The notes: generated by a model from the sequence alone, not told the origin. A stretch of 64,000 nucleotides of DNA from Nonlabens marinus S1-08 (GCF_000831385.1 NZ_AP014548.1:2223779-2287778), one strand, 5' to 3'. Shown: positions 18,079-28,335, counted from the stretch's first letter. A program made the numbers and translations.

Positions 18079-18593
18079 TGATTTTCCGTAGAGATCTGCG
18101 TCCTGCAGAATATGCCGCCTATTACGAAGATTACATCAATTCCATACCCCAGGAAACAGAGATGATGATGCTTTTACAGGATTCTTTACAGGAGACTTTA
18201 AAGGTTGTAGAGCAAATTGATAAACCTTTTGACCATCGCTATGGTACAGATAAATGGAATATAGGTCAGGTACTTGCACATAATGTGGATACAGAGCGTG
18301 TTTTTTCCTACCGTGCCTTGTCCTTTATGAGAGGTGATGCTGCAGAGCTTCCTGGCTTTGATCAAGATGTGTATAGCAATAGCTTGAGGGATTTCGCTTT
18401 CGCGAAAGCGAACTTATTAGAATCCATAGAGGTAGTTAGAAGATCTACCATAGACCTATTTGCAAATGCTACACCAGAAGCCTTAGGATATACAGGAGTG
18501 GCAAGCGGTCATACTATGGCAGTACGAGCTATACCATTTGTGATTTGCGGTCATTGGAACCATCATATGCGCATTATAAAGGAGTTATATTAA
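18078..18593 (+). CDS. DinB-superfamily protein
   Basis: 171 residues, four-helix-bundle type. The metal-binding histidines are visible as LAHNVDTERVF and GHWNHHMRII, the pattern of DinB_2/YfiT-like proteins. The enzymatic role is unknown; many family members are thiol- or metal-dependent transferases. Translationally coupled to the Lrp-type regulator (1-base overlap). A copy of the 16-bp palindrome is embedded at 18395-18410, encoding AFAKA within DFAFAKANLLES. Confidence 0.85.
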   Translation: MIFRRDLRPAEYAAYYEDYINSIPQETEMMMLLQDSLQETLKVVEQIDKPFDHRYGTDKWNIGQVLAHNVDTERVFSYRALSFMRGDAAELPGFDQDVYSNSLRDFAFAKANLLESIEVVRRSTIDLFANATPEALGYTGVASGHTMAVRAIPFVICGHWNHHMRIIKELY

Positions 18594-18709
18594 CTACTTT
18601 TAAGAAAGTCACCTTGATTTTATCACTCCATAAGGGATCTTTTGTGAAGCCTTAACGGCCGTTTCATGAGATATCCAGGCATCTTTGTAACGAACTAATA
18701 AAAACGAAG

Positions 18710-19261
18710 ATGATGAATAAGAGAGTAGCAATTTTAGCAACCAACGGATTTGAAGAAATAGAATTAACTAGCCCTATGCAAGCCTTAAAGGATGCAGGAG
18801 CTACTGTACATATTGTAAGTCCTGAGAAAAATGAAATTAAATCTTGGAGAGACGGCAACTGGTCTAACAAATATAAAGTTGATAAGCATATAAGTGAAGT
18901 GACAGTTGATGATTATGAAGCCTTGTTATTACCAGGAGGAGTTATAAATCCAGACCAACTACGAACCGATGAAAAATCTATAGGTTTTATTAAGGATTTT
19001 TTCAAGCATAAAAAGCCGGTTAGTGCCATTTGTCATGGTTTACAAAGTTTAATCAATGCGGAAGTAGTGGAAGGAAGAAAAGTAACCTCGTATCACTCCA
19101 TTCGTAAAGACTTAGAAAACGCGGGTGCGCACTGGGTAGATGAAGAAGTAGTAGTGGATCAAGGATTCACCACCAGTAGAAATCCTGATGACTTACCAGC
19201 ATTTAATAAAAAGGTAGTGGAAGAATTAAGAGAAGGAAAGCATGAAAGACAACATGCATAA
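18710..19261 (+). CDS. DJ-1/PfpI-family protein
   Basis: 183 residues. The nucleophile elbow VSAICHGLQSL contains C108, and the acidic partner is in GFEEIEL near residue 16. This is the PfpI/YhbO branch, whose members act as protein or nucleotide deglycases or glyoxalase-like enzymes; the peptidase name is historical. Cytoplasmic. A strong terminator follows at 19281. Confidence 0.88.
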   Translation: MMNKRVAILATNGFEEIELTSPMQALKDAGATVHIVSPEKNEIKSWRDGNWSNKYKVDKHISEVTVDDYEALLLPGGVINPDQLRTDEKSIGFIKDFFKHKKPVSAICHGLQSLINAEVVEGRKVTSYHSIRKDLENAGAHWVDEEVVVDQGFTTSRNPDDLPAFNKKVVEELREGKHERQHA

Positions 19262-19280
19262 TTGAAATTCAATAAATTAA

Positions 19281-19314
19281 AAAATCCCATTCGAATCAAC
19301 GAATGGGATTTTTT
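19281..19314. terminator. Bidirectional intrinsic terminator
   Basis: Stem AATCCCATTCG / CGAATGGGATT with a short loop, A-run on one side and T-run on the other. It lies between the DJ-1 gene and the convergent dnaN. Confidence 0.9.
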
Positions 19315-19331
19315 ATTGGGTATTATTTGCT

Positions 19332-20447
19332 TTACTGGTTCAGCATTACCGGCATCACGAGCATTGTTACATTCTCGCCTTCATCAAGGCCGTCCACTGG
19401 TGTTAATATTCCAGCACGATTAGGAAGCGACATTTCAAGAGAAACATCATCACAAGTCAAGTTATTCAACATTTCAATCAAGAATCTACTGTTGAAGCCT
19501 ATTTGCATATCATCACCCTGGTAATCGCAGGTTAATCGCTCATCTGCTTTGTTGCTGTAGTCTAGATCCTCTGCGGAGATGTTCAGTTCTGCTCCAGCCA
19601 TTTTCAAACGTATTTGATGCGTGGTCTTGTTAGAAAAGATGCTCACACGTCTTACACTGTTCAAAAACTGAGTTCTTGAAATGGTCAGTTTGTTAGGATT
19701 TTCCTTAGGGATTACTGCTTCGTAATTAGGATACTTACCATCAATAAGTCTACAGATGATTGTAGTATTTTCAAAAGTGAATTGAGCGTTGCTATCGTTG
19801 TACTCAACAAGAACTTCAGCTTCAGTTCCTTGAAGAATGGATTTAAGTAAATTCAATGGTTTTTTAGGCATGATGAATTCCGCAGTCTCATTTGCGGCAA
19901 GATCTTCCCGACGGTAGCGTACTAGTTTGTGAGCATCAGTAGCTACAAAGGTTAGTCCATCGCTAGCAAATTGGAAGAAAACCCCACTCATCACGGGTCT
20001 TAAATCATCATTTCCTGCTGCAAAAATGGTTTTATTGATAGCGGTAGCCAGTGTATCTCCCATGATAGAGGTGCTGCTAGGATCTTCAAGACTTACTGCT
20101 TTTGGAAACTCCTCAGCTGGCGCACAGGCGATTTCTGACTTCCCTTTATCATGGCTTACCGTCATCATAGTACCTTCTGCATGAAAAGTTAGCGGTTGTT
20201 CAGGAAAGGTTTTCAGGGTATCTAATAATAGACGTGCAGGTATAGCAATATGTCCATCATCTTGACTTTCCACTTCTAATCTCGTAATAATTGTGGTCTC
20301 CATGTCAGATGCAGATACCTTCAGTTCATTGCCTGTAAGATCAAAAAGGAAATTATCGAGAATAGGCAATGTGTTGTTATTATTGATCACGCCACCTAAA
20401 AGCTGCAGGTTTTTCTGTAGATAGGAACTGGAAACTATAAACTTCAT
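19332..20447 (-). CDS. dnaN: DNA polymerase III sliding clamp, beta subunit
   Basis: 371 residues, the usual DnaN length. Three successive clamp domains; diagnostic stretches include LPILDNFLFDL, the domain-2 KTIFAAGNDDLRPVMSGVFF, DAHKLVRYRRED and the C-terminal end VTMLVMPVML. Ring-shaped processivity factor of the replicase. No dnaA or recF is adjacent, so this is not an origin arrangement. Confidence 0.95.
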   Translation of the reverse strand: MKFIVSSSYLQKNLQLLGGVINNNNTLPILDNFLFDLTGNELKVSASDMETTIITRLEVESQDDGHIAIPARLLLDTLKTFPEQPLTFHAEGTMMTVSHDKGKSEIACAPAEEFPKAVSLEDPSSTSIMGDTLATAINKTIFAAGNDDLRPVMSGVFFQFASDGLTFVATDAHKLVRYRREDLAANETAEFIMPKKPLNLLKSILQGTEAEVLVEYNDSNAQFTFENTTIICRLIDGKYPNYEAVIPKENPNKLTISRTQFLNSVRRVSIFSNKTTHQIRLKMAGAELNISAEDLDYSNKADERLTCDYQGDDMQIGFNSRFLIEMLNNLTCDDVSLEMSLPNRAGILTPVDGLDEGENVTMLVMPVMLNQ

Positions 20448-20616
20448 TCTTTAATATTATGGTTAGCCGACAGCGCTTTAAAAACACTTTTCGGTATAAA
20501 TTTTGTAATTGAACCTCTAAAATGCGACATATTAAGTCAGTTGCAAAGATATTTTTAATAATATTGAACACGCTACATACTTATCAACAAATTCACTGAT
20601 TTTTCAAATAAATACT

Positions 20617-22503
20617 ATGTTTAAACAACTACTCACAGCTTCTTTTCTAATCGGCTGCCTTACAATTGGAAAGGCACAAACTGACACAGAGCGTCAGCAA
20701 ATTATTTCTACTTATGATGAAGGAAAAATAGCGACGGCCAAAGCTTACTTAGAAAATATGGCTGAAAAAAATCGAGCGGAAGTACAAGAATACTTAGCAC
20801 TAAACCCATCCATACAAAAAACACGTGTTTCAAATGGTGAGTTCGTATGGCTTGAACGTATCGATAGGTATGGGAATCCAGTGTTTATTTCTACTACTAA
20901 TTTTAATGGGGGATTGACCATTGGGGTGAACCATTTACATAGTGGTGGAAGTCTAGGGCTAAATATTGAAGGACAAGGAATAAATGCTGGGTTGTGGGAT
21001 GGCGGTTACGCAAGATCCACTCATGCTGAGTTCAATGATAGGGTGACCTTTGGAGAAACCGAAAAGGCCGTAAGTGATCATGGAACACATGTAGGCGGGA
21101 CCATGATAAGTAGAGGAAATAACACACAGCTTAAAGGTATGGCTCCAAGAGGAACTATAGTTTCTTATCGATTCGATGATGATGTATCAGAAATGTTCAA
21201 TGAAGCTGCTGCAGGATTATTACTATCCAACCATAGCTATGGTCGCTTGGTGGATGAGTCGACTCCTGTCGCTGTGTTTGGAAAATATGAGGAAACCGCT
21301 ACAAGTTTTGATTTTGTAACTAATTTATATCCATATTACTTACCTGTGGTAAGTGCAGGTAATGACCGTAATGACGGTTATAACCTTTTAGATAATGGAT
21401 ATGATATACTTACTGATAGAACGCTTTCTAAAAACTCGATGACAGTAGGAGCAGTAGAAGGTATTTTTGCATATTCAGGACCTTCTAGTGTAAAAATGTC
21501 AAGTTTTAGTTCTTGGGGACCTACTGATGATGGTCGCATCAAGCCTGATTTAGTAGCAAAAGGAGTTAGCGTTACTAGTTTAGGAAATGATTCTGACACA
21601 TCGACGGCAACAATGAGTGGAACGTCCATGTCATCCCCTATGGTAACTGGTGGGCTTATGTTGCTTCATCAACTTTTCAATCAACAAGAAGGTAAATTCA
21701 TGAGGTCAGCTACAGTGAAAGGATTGGCACTGCTCACAACTAAAGAGGCTGGAGATAACCCAGGTCCAGATTACAGGTTTGGTTGGGGACTTCTTGATGT
21801 TGAGGCGGCGGCAAAAATGATCTTAGCAAACAATCAGTCCAGTACTATTCTAGAAAGAAGCCTTTCTTCTGGCGGGTCTTATCAAGCTGCTTTTTCTACA
21901 AAGGGCTCAAATACGTTATCATTTGCTTTGTCTTGGACTGATCAACCAGGACAGGCACCTAGTGACGCGGAAGATGACCCGACACCGATACTTGTTAATG
22001 ATTTGGACATTAAAGTAACTGCAGCAGATGGCACGGAATACTTTCCTTATAAACTTGATGTGAATAATCCTGAGGCAGCTGCCACCACTGGTATCAATAA
22101 TGTAGACAATATTGAAATTATAAAAATAAACGCACCCGCAGGCGATTATACGGTAAGTGTAACTCATAAAGGAAGTTTGTTAGGATCGCAAGCCTATTCC
22201 CTATTGGTCAATGGTGCTACACCTAAAACAGCATCCTCTAGAAGAGATCAGATAACCTCATTAAGCATGTTTCCAAATCCTGCAACAAACCAATTCAACA
22301 TCACTTTTAGTGAGCCTTTGAATGGCGCTAAGATTTTAGTAAACATCTATAATTCTATAGGTCAAGAAGTATTGACTAAGCAATTTGATAATTCAGGAAA
22401 CTTCAATCAAGCGATCGACATTGCTGGATTATCTAGTGGAATGTACCTTGTAAAAATAGGAGACGGTAATGTTTCTTCCACCCGAAAGTTGATCGTGAGA
22501 TAA
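20617..22503 (+). CDS. Secreted S8 subtilase with type IX secretion signal
   Basis: 628 residues. Signal peptide LLTASFLIGCLTIGKAQ. Catalytic triad: D128 in GLWDGG, H155 in SDHGTHVGG, and Ser in SGTSMSSPMVTG near 340. A beta-sandwich P-domain-like region follows (about 420-540). The C-terminus from about 555 has MFPNPATNQFNI and LSSGMYLVKIGDG, ending STRKLIVR, which is the Por/T9SS type A sorting domain. It should pass through Sec and then the type IX system to the surface or medium. A terminator follows. Confidence 0.93.
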   Translation: MFKQLLTASFLIGCLTIGKAQTDTERQQIISTYDEGKIATAKAYLENMAEKNRAEVQEYLALNPSIQKTRVSNGEFVWLERIDRYGNPVFISTTNFNGGLTIGVNHLHSGGSLGLNIEGQGINAGLWDGGYARSTHAEFNDRVTFGETEKAVSDHGTHVGGTMISRGNNTQLKGMAPRGTIVSYRFDDDVSEMFNEAAAGLLLSNHSYGRLVDESTPVAVFGKYEETATSFDFVTNLYPYYLPVVSAGNDRNDGYNLLDNGYDILTDRTLSKNSMTVGAVEGIFAYSGPSSVKMSSFSSWGPTDDGRIKPDLVAKGVSVTSLGNDSDTSTATMSGTSMSSPMVTGGLMLLHQLFNQQEGKFMRSATVKGLALLTTKEAGDNPGPDYRFGWGLLDVEAAAKMILANNQSSTILERSLSSGGSYQAAFSTKGSNTLSFALSWTDQPGQAPSDAEDDPTPILVNDLDIKVTAADGTEYFPYKLDVNNPEAAATTGINNVDNIEIIKINAPAGDYTVSVTHKGSLLGSQAYSLLVNGATPKTASSRRDQITSLSMFPNPATNQFNITFSEPLNGAKILVNIYNSIGQEVLTKQFDNSGNFNQAIDIAGLSSGMYLVKIGDGNVSSTRKLIVR

Positions 22504-22525
22504 GATTACTTTAGAACCTCAAATT

Positions 22526-22556
22526 AAAAAGGCTGCCCAGATGGGCAGCCTTTTTA
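22526..22556. terminator. Bidirectional intrinsic terminator
   Basis: AAAAAGGCTGCCC stem with GGGCAGCCTTTTT and a 3-base loop, between the subtilase and the convergent GreA-like gene. Confidence 0.9.
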
Positions 22557-22575
22557 ATTCTGTCAAAATGAAATC

Positions 22576-23031
22576 TTAATAGACTTCTAAAATTTTTTGA
22601 GTTTGATCATTATAAGTAAAAGTATCTCCTTCTTTTAAATCTTTCATTGCTTTGAAAATTGGGGCTTCTTTAGAAATAGCATAAATTTTATCTATCTCTT
22701 CCCTCATGGGTAGCTCACCCATTGCGATACTAATCAACAGAGTTTTGTCTTGTAATTTTACGATGGCACCTTCTTGTACGGTTTGTTTGCCGCCATGAAA
22801 ATCCATATTGCTCAAGGTCAATAACATATCTTCATGTTCCTCTCTCAGCTGGGCATGACGTTCAAAATCTCCTAAGAGCTCTCCTTGACTGTCGTCATTG
22901 TCATAACCATGCTTCGTTTCATTAGACTCGATACTTTCGTTGATCTCATCTAGTTTTTCTTTGTGCACAGCAATACGTTCTCTTATTTCCTTTTTACAAG
23001 CGGCCACGGCAGCTAGTTTCAAATCTTTCAT
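22576..23031 (-). CDS. GreA/GreB-family transcription elongation factor-like protein
   Basis: 151 residues. N-terminal helical hairpin (about 10-75, charged: ERIAVHKEKLDEINESIESN) and a C-terminal FKBP-like domain with AISKEAPIFKAMKDLKEGD, the signature loop of GreA/GreB. Shorter and less canonical than GreA of this phylum, which usually has a clearer acidic tip, so it may be a Gre-type paralogue acting at the RNA polymerase secondary channel. The acidic patch DNDDSQGE lies at the hairpin tip. Confidence 0.75.
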   Translation of the reverse strand: MKDLKLAAVAACKKEIRERIAVHKEKLDEINESIESNETKHGYDNDDSQGELLGDFERHAQLREEHEDMLLTLSNMDFHGGKQTVQEGAIVKLQDKTLLISIAMGELPMREEIDKIYAISKEAPIFKAMKDLKEGDTFTYNDQTQKILEVY

Positions 23032-23107
23032 AGCTTGGTTTTAGAGTGCTAAAGATACAAGGCTGCAGCTCTAAAATAGGATGGCTTAATTAAAATTTAG
23101 CATTCGG

Positions 23108-23518
23108 TTAGAGGTCAATGGCCGGACGCTCAAATAACTGAATACTGCTTATCAAACGCTCGCGTACGATATTCATCATGCGCTTATTGAGAGCGCTAGA
23201 ATTTTCGATATAGGTTTGATATTCATTTAAAGTAAACATACCTATCATGATTCCCTTCAAACTATTGCGGAATTTCTGATCTCTATTGACAGCATTTTCA
23301 ATGTAGTCTGTTCGCTTAACGACATTGAGACCATAAAAAACATTTTTATGTTTTTTGATGTAGTTTCTGAAAACTTCCACTAGCAAATCGTGTTGAAGTT
23401 TAGCCACAGGTCGCAAGGTGCGGTTCTGGAATTGCTCATCAGCGCTCATGGTGTCGTTGATTTTAGCGCTAGGTATATCTGGCCTCAGCGCTACTAGGTA
23501 TTCGTCTCTATTTTCCAT
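23108..23518 (-). CDS. Conserved hypothetical protein
   Basis: 136 residues, soluble, helical and basic, with no motif I can name. The C-terminal half (LNKRMMNIVRERLISSIQ) looks like helix. Proteins like it occur in Flavobacteriia, sometimes mislabelled glyoxalase. It lies behind an intergenic copy of the 16-bp palindrome (23560-23575). Confidence 0.6.
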   Translation of the reverse strand: MENRDEYLVALRPDIPSAKINDTMSADEQFQNRTLRPVAKLQHDLLVEVFRNYIKKHKNVFYGLNVVKRTDYIENAVNRDQKFRNSLKGIMIGMFTLNEYQTYIENSSALNKRMMNIVRERLISSIQLFERPAIDL

Positions 23519-23673
23519 GAGTTGATGTTTCTTAAATGTAATGATGATGTGGGTTTTTACGCTTTCGCGAAAGCGTAGGTTCTCAACAACCTTATCAACA
23601 CGGTAGGATTAGTTAAACCATTGCAAAGGCTTGCCGCACGCTGGCTCTCGAATTGTATTTTTAAAAGAAAAAG

Positions 23674-25032
23674 ATGATCACCACAATAAATCCATACACA
23701 GGCCTAGAATTAGAATCTTATAACGAAGACAGCGTCAAGCAAATTGAAGACAAACTAAAGATTGCTGATGTTGCATTTAAAGAATGGAGAACCACTGACT
23801 TTGTCCTCAGGTCTAAATTAATTAAAAAAGTGGGGGTTATGCTTAAAAGTAACTCTAAGGTGTATGCCCGACAAATGGCACTGGAAATGGGCAAGCCTAT
23901 CTCTCAGGGAATATCAGAAGTTGAAAAATGCGCCTGGCTCTGTGATTATTATGCTGAGAAAGCTCCAGGATTTTTAGAGCAAGAAAATTTTGAAACAGAT
24001 TATCACAAATCTTATGTGAGTTATGAACCAATAGGGGTGGTGCTTGCCGTGATGCCCTGGAATTACCCGTTTTGGCAAGTCATGCGATTTATTGTTCCAG
24101 CATTAATGGCTGGAAATGTAGGTGTTTTAAAACACTCCAGTAGCGTTATGGGATGCGCCGTCATGCTACAAGATCTTTTCCAAGAGGCTGGTTTTCCAGC
24201 GGGCTGCTTGACTAGTTTAATTATAGGTAGCGACCCGATTGAAAAAATCATTAAAAACCCAATAATTAAAGCGGTTACTCTGACAGGGTCTAAACCTGCT
24301 GGAAGTGCTGTTGCATCTGTTGCGGGTAGTGAAATTAAAAAGTCAGTACTGGAATTGGGAGGAAGTAATGCACTAGTTGTTTTTGATGATGTGGATATAG
24401 ATAGTGCGGTGGATACTTGTTTGAGTGCTAGATTTCAAAACACAGGTCAAAGTTGTATTGCTGGTAAAAGACTTTTATTGCAAGAAGGAATTGCTGGAGT
24501 CTTTTTAAACAAACTAACCCAAAAATTAACAGAACTGAAATCTGGTGACCCTTTAAGTGAAGATACGTATATAGGAGTCATGGCTAGAGCAGATCTTGCA
24601 GAAGGGTTGGAAGAAACAATGACTAAATCCCTAAATATGGGAGCCAAATTGCACATAGGAGGAAAACGAAATCAAGCCTATTTTGAACCTACTATTCTAA
24701 CGAGTGTTACCAGTGATATGCCTGTATTTAAGGAAGAGACCTTTGGACCCTTGCTGTCGGTCACCACTTTTAAAACAGAGGAAGAAGCTGTGGATCTGGT
24801 GAATCAATCTGATTTTGGACTAGGAGTTAGTCTTTTTTCACAAAACATCGACCGATTGGAAAAATTAGCTCCGCATTTTGATGATGGTGCTGTGTTTATC
24901 AATGAGAAGGTAAGCAGTCATCCTAACTTACCTTTTGGTGGTACTGGAATTTCAGGTTATGGTCGCGAATTATCTAGATTTGGGATTAGGGAATTTGTAA
25001 ATATTAAGACGGTAGTGGTTAATAAATATTAA
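23674..25032 (+). CDS. NAD(P)-dependent aldehyde dehydrogenase (succinate-semialdehyde type)
   Basis: 452 residues. Cofactor-binding MPWNYPFWQVMRF near 127-139, the catalytic Glu in LELGGSNALVV, and the nucleophile Cys in NTGQSCIAGKR. The pattern is typical of short succinate-semialdehyde dehydrogenases (about 455 residues). It oxidises succinate semialdehyde to succinate, feeding the TCA cycle. The exact substrate is inferred from length and motif style. Confidence 0.85.
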   Translation: MITTINPYTGLELESYNEDSVKQIEDKLKIADVAFKEWRTTDFVLRSKLIKKVGVMLKSNSKVYARQMALEMGKPISQGISEVEKCAWLCDYYAEKAPGFLEQENFETDYHKSYVSYEPIGVVLAVMPWNYPFWQVMRFIVPALMAGNVGVLKHSSSVMGCAVMLQDLFQEAGFPAGCLTSLIIGSDPIEKIIKNPIIKAVTLTGSKPAGSAVASVAGSEIKKSVLELGGSNALVVFDDVDIDSAVDTCLSARFQNTGQSCIAGKRLLLQEGIAGVFLNKLTQKLTELKSGDPLSEDTYIGVMARADLAEGLEETMTKSLNMGAKLHIGGKRNQAYFEPTILTSVTSDMPVFKEETFGPLLSVTTFKTEEEAVDLVNQSDFGLGVSLFSQNIDRLEKLAPHFDDGAVFINEKVSSHPNLPFGGTGISGYGRELSRFGIREFVNIKTVVVNKY

Positions 25033-25066
25033 TCAAATCAGGAATGTCTTCCTAGGGGATGTTTTT

Positions 25067-25636
25067 TCATCCTTTTTTCAAGAAAAACCATTGTAATCCT
25101 ATAATAGATATACTGTTATTAAATGCTCCTTTTTGGAGCATTTTTTTTGCCTCGTCCTTTTTGATCCTTACCAATTCAATGTCCTCTTTCTCCTCTGTTT
25201 TCCCACCTTCTTTCGTGACCTGTTGTGAAGAGTTTACCTGGGCATAATAAATAGTGATCTGTTCAGAACATCCACCTGGTGAAGGAAAGTAGGTCATTAC
25301 TTTTTCTAGGTCTTGGATTTCAAAACCTATCTCTTCCTTTACTTCTCGTCTAGCCGCAACTTGCCCTTCTTCATCACCGTCTATAGATCCGGCGACTAAC
25401 TCCAGCATCCACGGGTTGTTCCTTCTAGCACTAGGATATCTAAATTGGCGAGTGAATAGAAAGGAATCTGTATCCTTTTCATAGATCAATACTGCGACAG
25501 AGTCTCCACGTTCCAAACATTCTCTAGTGGCATGGATAGAATCTCCATTATGGACAGCCTCATGGATTACATCTGCTCTAAGCACTTTCAAAAATCCAGA
25601 GTAGGCAATTTTTTCATTTTCTATTTCAAACTTCAT
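25067..25636 (-). CDS. nudK: Nudix hydrolase, NudK/ADP-sugar pyrophosphatase-like
   Basis: 189 residues. The Nudix box is GDEEGQVAARREVKEEIGFE at about 106-125. The preceding LVAGSIDG and the N-terminal beta strands match the GDP-mannose/ADP-ribose pyrophosphatase subgroup (NudK), homodimers that cleave nucleotide sugars. The gene name is tentative. Its 3' end is convergent with the dehydrogenase. Confidence 0.8.
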   Translation of the reverse strand: MKFEIENEKIAYSGFLKVLRADVIHEAVHNGDSIHATRECLERGDSVAVLIYEKDTDSFLFTRQFRYPSARRNNPWMLELVAGSIDGDEEGQVAARREVKEEIGFEIQDLEKVMTYFPSPGGCSEQITIYYAQVNSSQQVTKEGGKTEEKEDIELVRIKKDEAKKMLQKGAFNNSISIIGLQWFFLKKG

Positions 25637-25724
25637 CTTTAATTTATTTGATGTCTAAGATAATTCCCAAAACGTTTTACAAATCTATCATAGCCTTGTA
25701 ACTTAGTAAGCTCAATATTTTTCT

Positions 25725-28184
25725 ATGAACAAAAAAATTATTTTAGCTGCGTTTTTAACAGGAACGCTCGCGTTATCAAGTTGTAAGACTAATAAGACCG
25801 CTTCCGCGAAAGCGAGCTCTGAAACGGCTAAGTCTAAGGAAAAAGACAATGGGATGAAACCTTATGCTAAGGTCATCACTAAAGATGCTACAACAGACGA
25901 AGGTCTTTTTAAAGTCCATCAGCTGGACGACAAATACTACTACGAGATCCCTAACAATACCTTGAAGAAGGATATGTTGTTAGTCAGTCGTATCGCTCAG
26001 ATTCCTTCTAACCTGGGTGGTGGGTATATGAACGCCGGTAGTAAAACCAATGAACAAGTAGTGGCATGGGAACGATTTCAAGATAAGATCCTTTTAAAGG
26101 TAAAATCCTTCTCTGAGGTTTCTTTAGATTCTGCAGCAGCTATAGGAAACTCTGTTAAGGTGAATAATTACGAGCCTACGTTGTATGCTTTCGATATTTT
26201 GGCATTGAATCCTGACTCCACTGCAATTGTGATTGATGTGACTAAATTCTTCAGCTCTGACATTCCAGCATTGAGCGGATTGAGCTCAGGATTGCGTTCC
26301 AGTTACAAAGTACGCAATCTAGATAGCGATCGCAGCTTTATTAACTCCATCAAAAGTTTCCCAGAAAACGTAGAGGTAAAACAAGATTTCACTTATAACG
26401 CATCTGAGCCGCCATCTAATGGATCTGTAGGTTCTATCAGTCTACAAATGAATCAGTCCATGATCTTGCTTCCTAAAGAGCCTATGATGCCTCGATTGAA
26501 TGATCCTAGGGTAGGTTTCTTCACGGTAGACCAAATTGATTATTCCAGTAAAGCCTTAAAAGCCGATGAGAAAACCTACATACGTCGTTGGAGATTAGAA
26601 CCTAAAGACCCTGAAGCCTACGCTCGTGGAGAGTTGGTAGAGCCAGTGAAACCAATTGTCTATTATCTAGACCCAGGAACCCCAGAAAATTTAAAAGAGT
26701 ACATCAAACAAGGTATCGAAGACTGGCAGATTCCATTTGAAGCGGCTGGATTTAAGAATGCCATCATTGCTAAAGATGCTCCAACAATGGAGGAAGACCC
26801 TGAGTTTAGTCCAGAGGACATCAGATACTCTGTAGTTCGTTATGTAGCCAGTACAACTCGCAACGCAGTAGGGCCAAGTGTGAGCGACCCAAGATCTGGA
26901 GAAATCATTGAAAGCGATATCATCTGGTATCATAATCACTTGAGGTCTTATAGAAACAGATATTTACTAGAAACAGGAGCGGCTAATCCATCTGCTAGGA
27001 CATTGGACACGGCACCGGAAGAAATAGGAGAGATGATGCGTCAGGTCATTGCTCATGAGGTAGGTCACGCATTAGGTTTCCCTCACAATATGGCAGCGAG
27101 TTTTGCTTATAATGTGGAAGACTATAGAGATGGAGATTTTACTCAAGAAAACGGTATTGCAGCAAGTCTTATGGATTATGCTCGTTACAATTACATCGCA
27201 CAGCCGGGAGACGAGAACATCCGTTTTGTACGTCAAATGGGACCTTATGATGCCTATGCCGTAAACTGGGGGTATCGTGTGATCCCAGGAGCAACTACTC
27301 CTGAGGCTGAAGTTGAGACGCTTAACAAATGGATTATGGAAAAAGCTGGTGATCCTAAGTATAAATTCGGTCGTCAAAGCAGCAGTTTTGACCCACAATC
27401 ACAGACAGAAGCTATAGGAAATGATCCTGTAAAAGCAAGTTCTTACGGAATCAAAAACTTAAAATATGTTGCTGAAAATCTTCCAGATTGGACTTCAGAA
27501 AGCACTAATGATTATGACGATCTAGAAGAGTTGTACGGTGAGATGTTAGGCGTTTGGTCCCGTTACGTAGGTCATGTAGTGACTAATGTAGGAGGAGTAA
27601 ACGAAGATCTTAAAAAGCCAAATCAAAGTGGCACGGTATACAGCAATGTGGATAAGCAAACGCAGAAAGAATCTGTAGACTGGTTAGTGGACAATGTGTT
27701 TGAAACTCCAGAATGGTTGATTGATCCTGCGATTGTACAGAATATTGATTATGCTGGATATGCAGAAACGATGAGAGCGCTTCAAGAGCGTCACCTTACA
27801 AATTTATTGAGTCTGGATCGCATAGGTAGATTGCTTAATGCAGAAACTGTAGCGACGGATTACTATAGTGCAGTGGATCTATTTGATGACACTAGAAAAG
27901 GTGTTTTCCAACCTAATGGTAAGTTGGATATCTACCAAAGAAACTTGCAACGTGCTTTTGTAGATCACATGAGTTCCCTAATGACGGGAGAAATGCGTCG
28001 TGGACGTAGTGGTGGTTATTACGATGTAAATCAAAGCGATGTGCGCTCCATTGTTCGTGGGGAGTTAAAGACCCTTCAATCTACAGTACGCTCTAAAATG
28101 CGTGGAACTAGCGATACGATCACGAGATTTCATTATGATGACTTATTGTCTAGAATCGATATGATATTGAATCCAGAAAAATAA
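25725..28184 (+). CDS. Large zinc-dependent metalloprotease lipoprotein (DUF5117 type)
   Basis: 819 residues. Lipoprotein signal ending ALSSCKTNK (Cys near 20). An N-terminal beta domain is followed by the catalytic region with IAHEVGHALGFPHNMAAS, an extended HExxHxxGxxHN zinc site near 445, and the Met-turn SLMDYARYNY. This is the DUF5117/DUF4953 family, common in Bacteroidota and usually surface-exposed. A near-perfect palindrome copy (one mismatch) is in frame at 25799-25814, encoding ASAKA in the linker behind the lipid anchor. A paralogue is at 41447. A terminator follows at 28206. Confidence 0.85.
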   Translation: MNKKIILAAFLTGTLALSSCKTNKTASAKASSETAKSKEKDNGMKPYAKVITKDATTDEGLFKVHQLDDKYYYEIPNNTLKKDMLLVSRIAQIPSNLGGGYMNAGSKTNEQVVAWERFQDKILLKVKSFSEVSLDSAAAIGNSVKVNNYEPTLYAFDILALNPDSTAIVIDVTKFFSSDIPALSGLSSGLRSSYKVRNLDSDRSFINSIKSFPENVEVKQDFTYNASEPPSNGSVGSISLQMNQSMILLPKEPMMPRLNDPRVGFFTVDQIDYSSKALKADEKTYIRRWRLEPKDPEAYARGELVEPVKPIVYYLDPGTPENLKEYIKQGIEDWQIPFEAAGFKNAIIAKDAPTMEEDPEFSPEDIRYSVVRYVASTTRNAVGPSVSDPRSGEIIESDIIWYHNHLRSYRNRYLLETGAANPSARTLDTAPEEIGEMMRQVIAHEVGHALGFPHNMAASFAYNVEDYRDGDFTQENGIAASLMDYARYNYIAQPGDENIRFVRQMGPYDAYAVNWGYRVIPGATTPEAEVETLNKWIMEKAGDPKYKFGRQSSSFDPQSQTEAIGNDPVKASSYGIKNLKYVAENLPDWTSESTNDYDDLEELYGEMLGVWSRYVGHVVTNVGGVNEDLKKPNQSGTVYSNVDKQTQKESVDWLVDNVFETPEWLIDPAIVQNIDYAGYAETMRALQERHLTNLLSLDRIGRLLNAETVATDYYSAVDLFDDTRKGVFQPNGKLDIYQRNLQRAFVDHMSSLMTGEMRRGRSGGYYDVNQSDVRSIVRGELKTLQSTVRSKMRGTSDTITRFHYDDLLSRIDMILNPEK

Positions 28185-28205
28185 GATTGTGCATTATTAA
28201 ATTAG

Positions 28206-28233
28206 AAAGCAGGCTGCTGAGGCCTGCTTTTTT
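28206..28233 (+). terminator. Intrinsic terminator
   Basis: Stem AAAGCAGGC / GCCTGCTTT with a T-run, 22 bases past the metalloprotease stop codon. A palindrome copy follows at 28248-28263. Confidence 0.9.
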
Positions 28234-28335
28234 GTTTGTAGTAGTTTCGCTTTCGCGAAAGCGAACTATAAAATAATCTTTGCTAGCATTGATAATGTGA
28301 ATAGTGATCTAGATTCAAGCTATACGCAATGAATA

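Noticed and set aside
19332..20447. Replication origin near dnaN
   Set aside because: No dnaA gene, no DnaA-box cluster and no recF or gyrB next to it.
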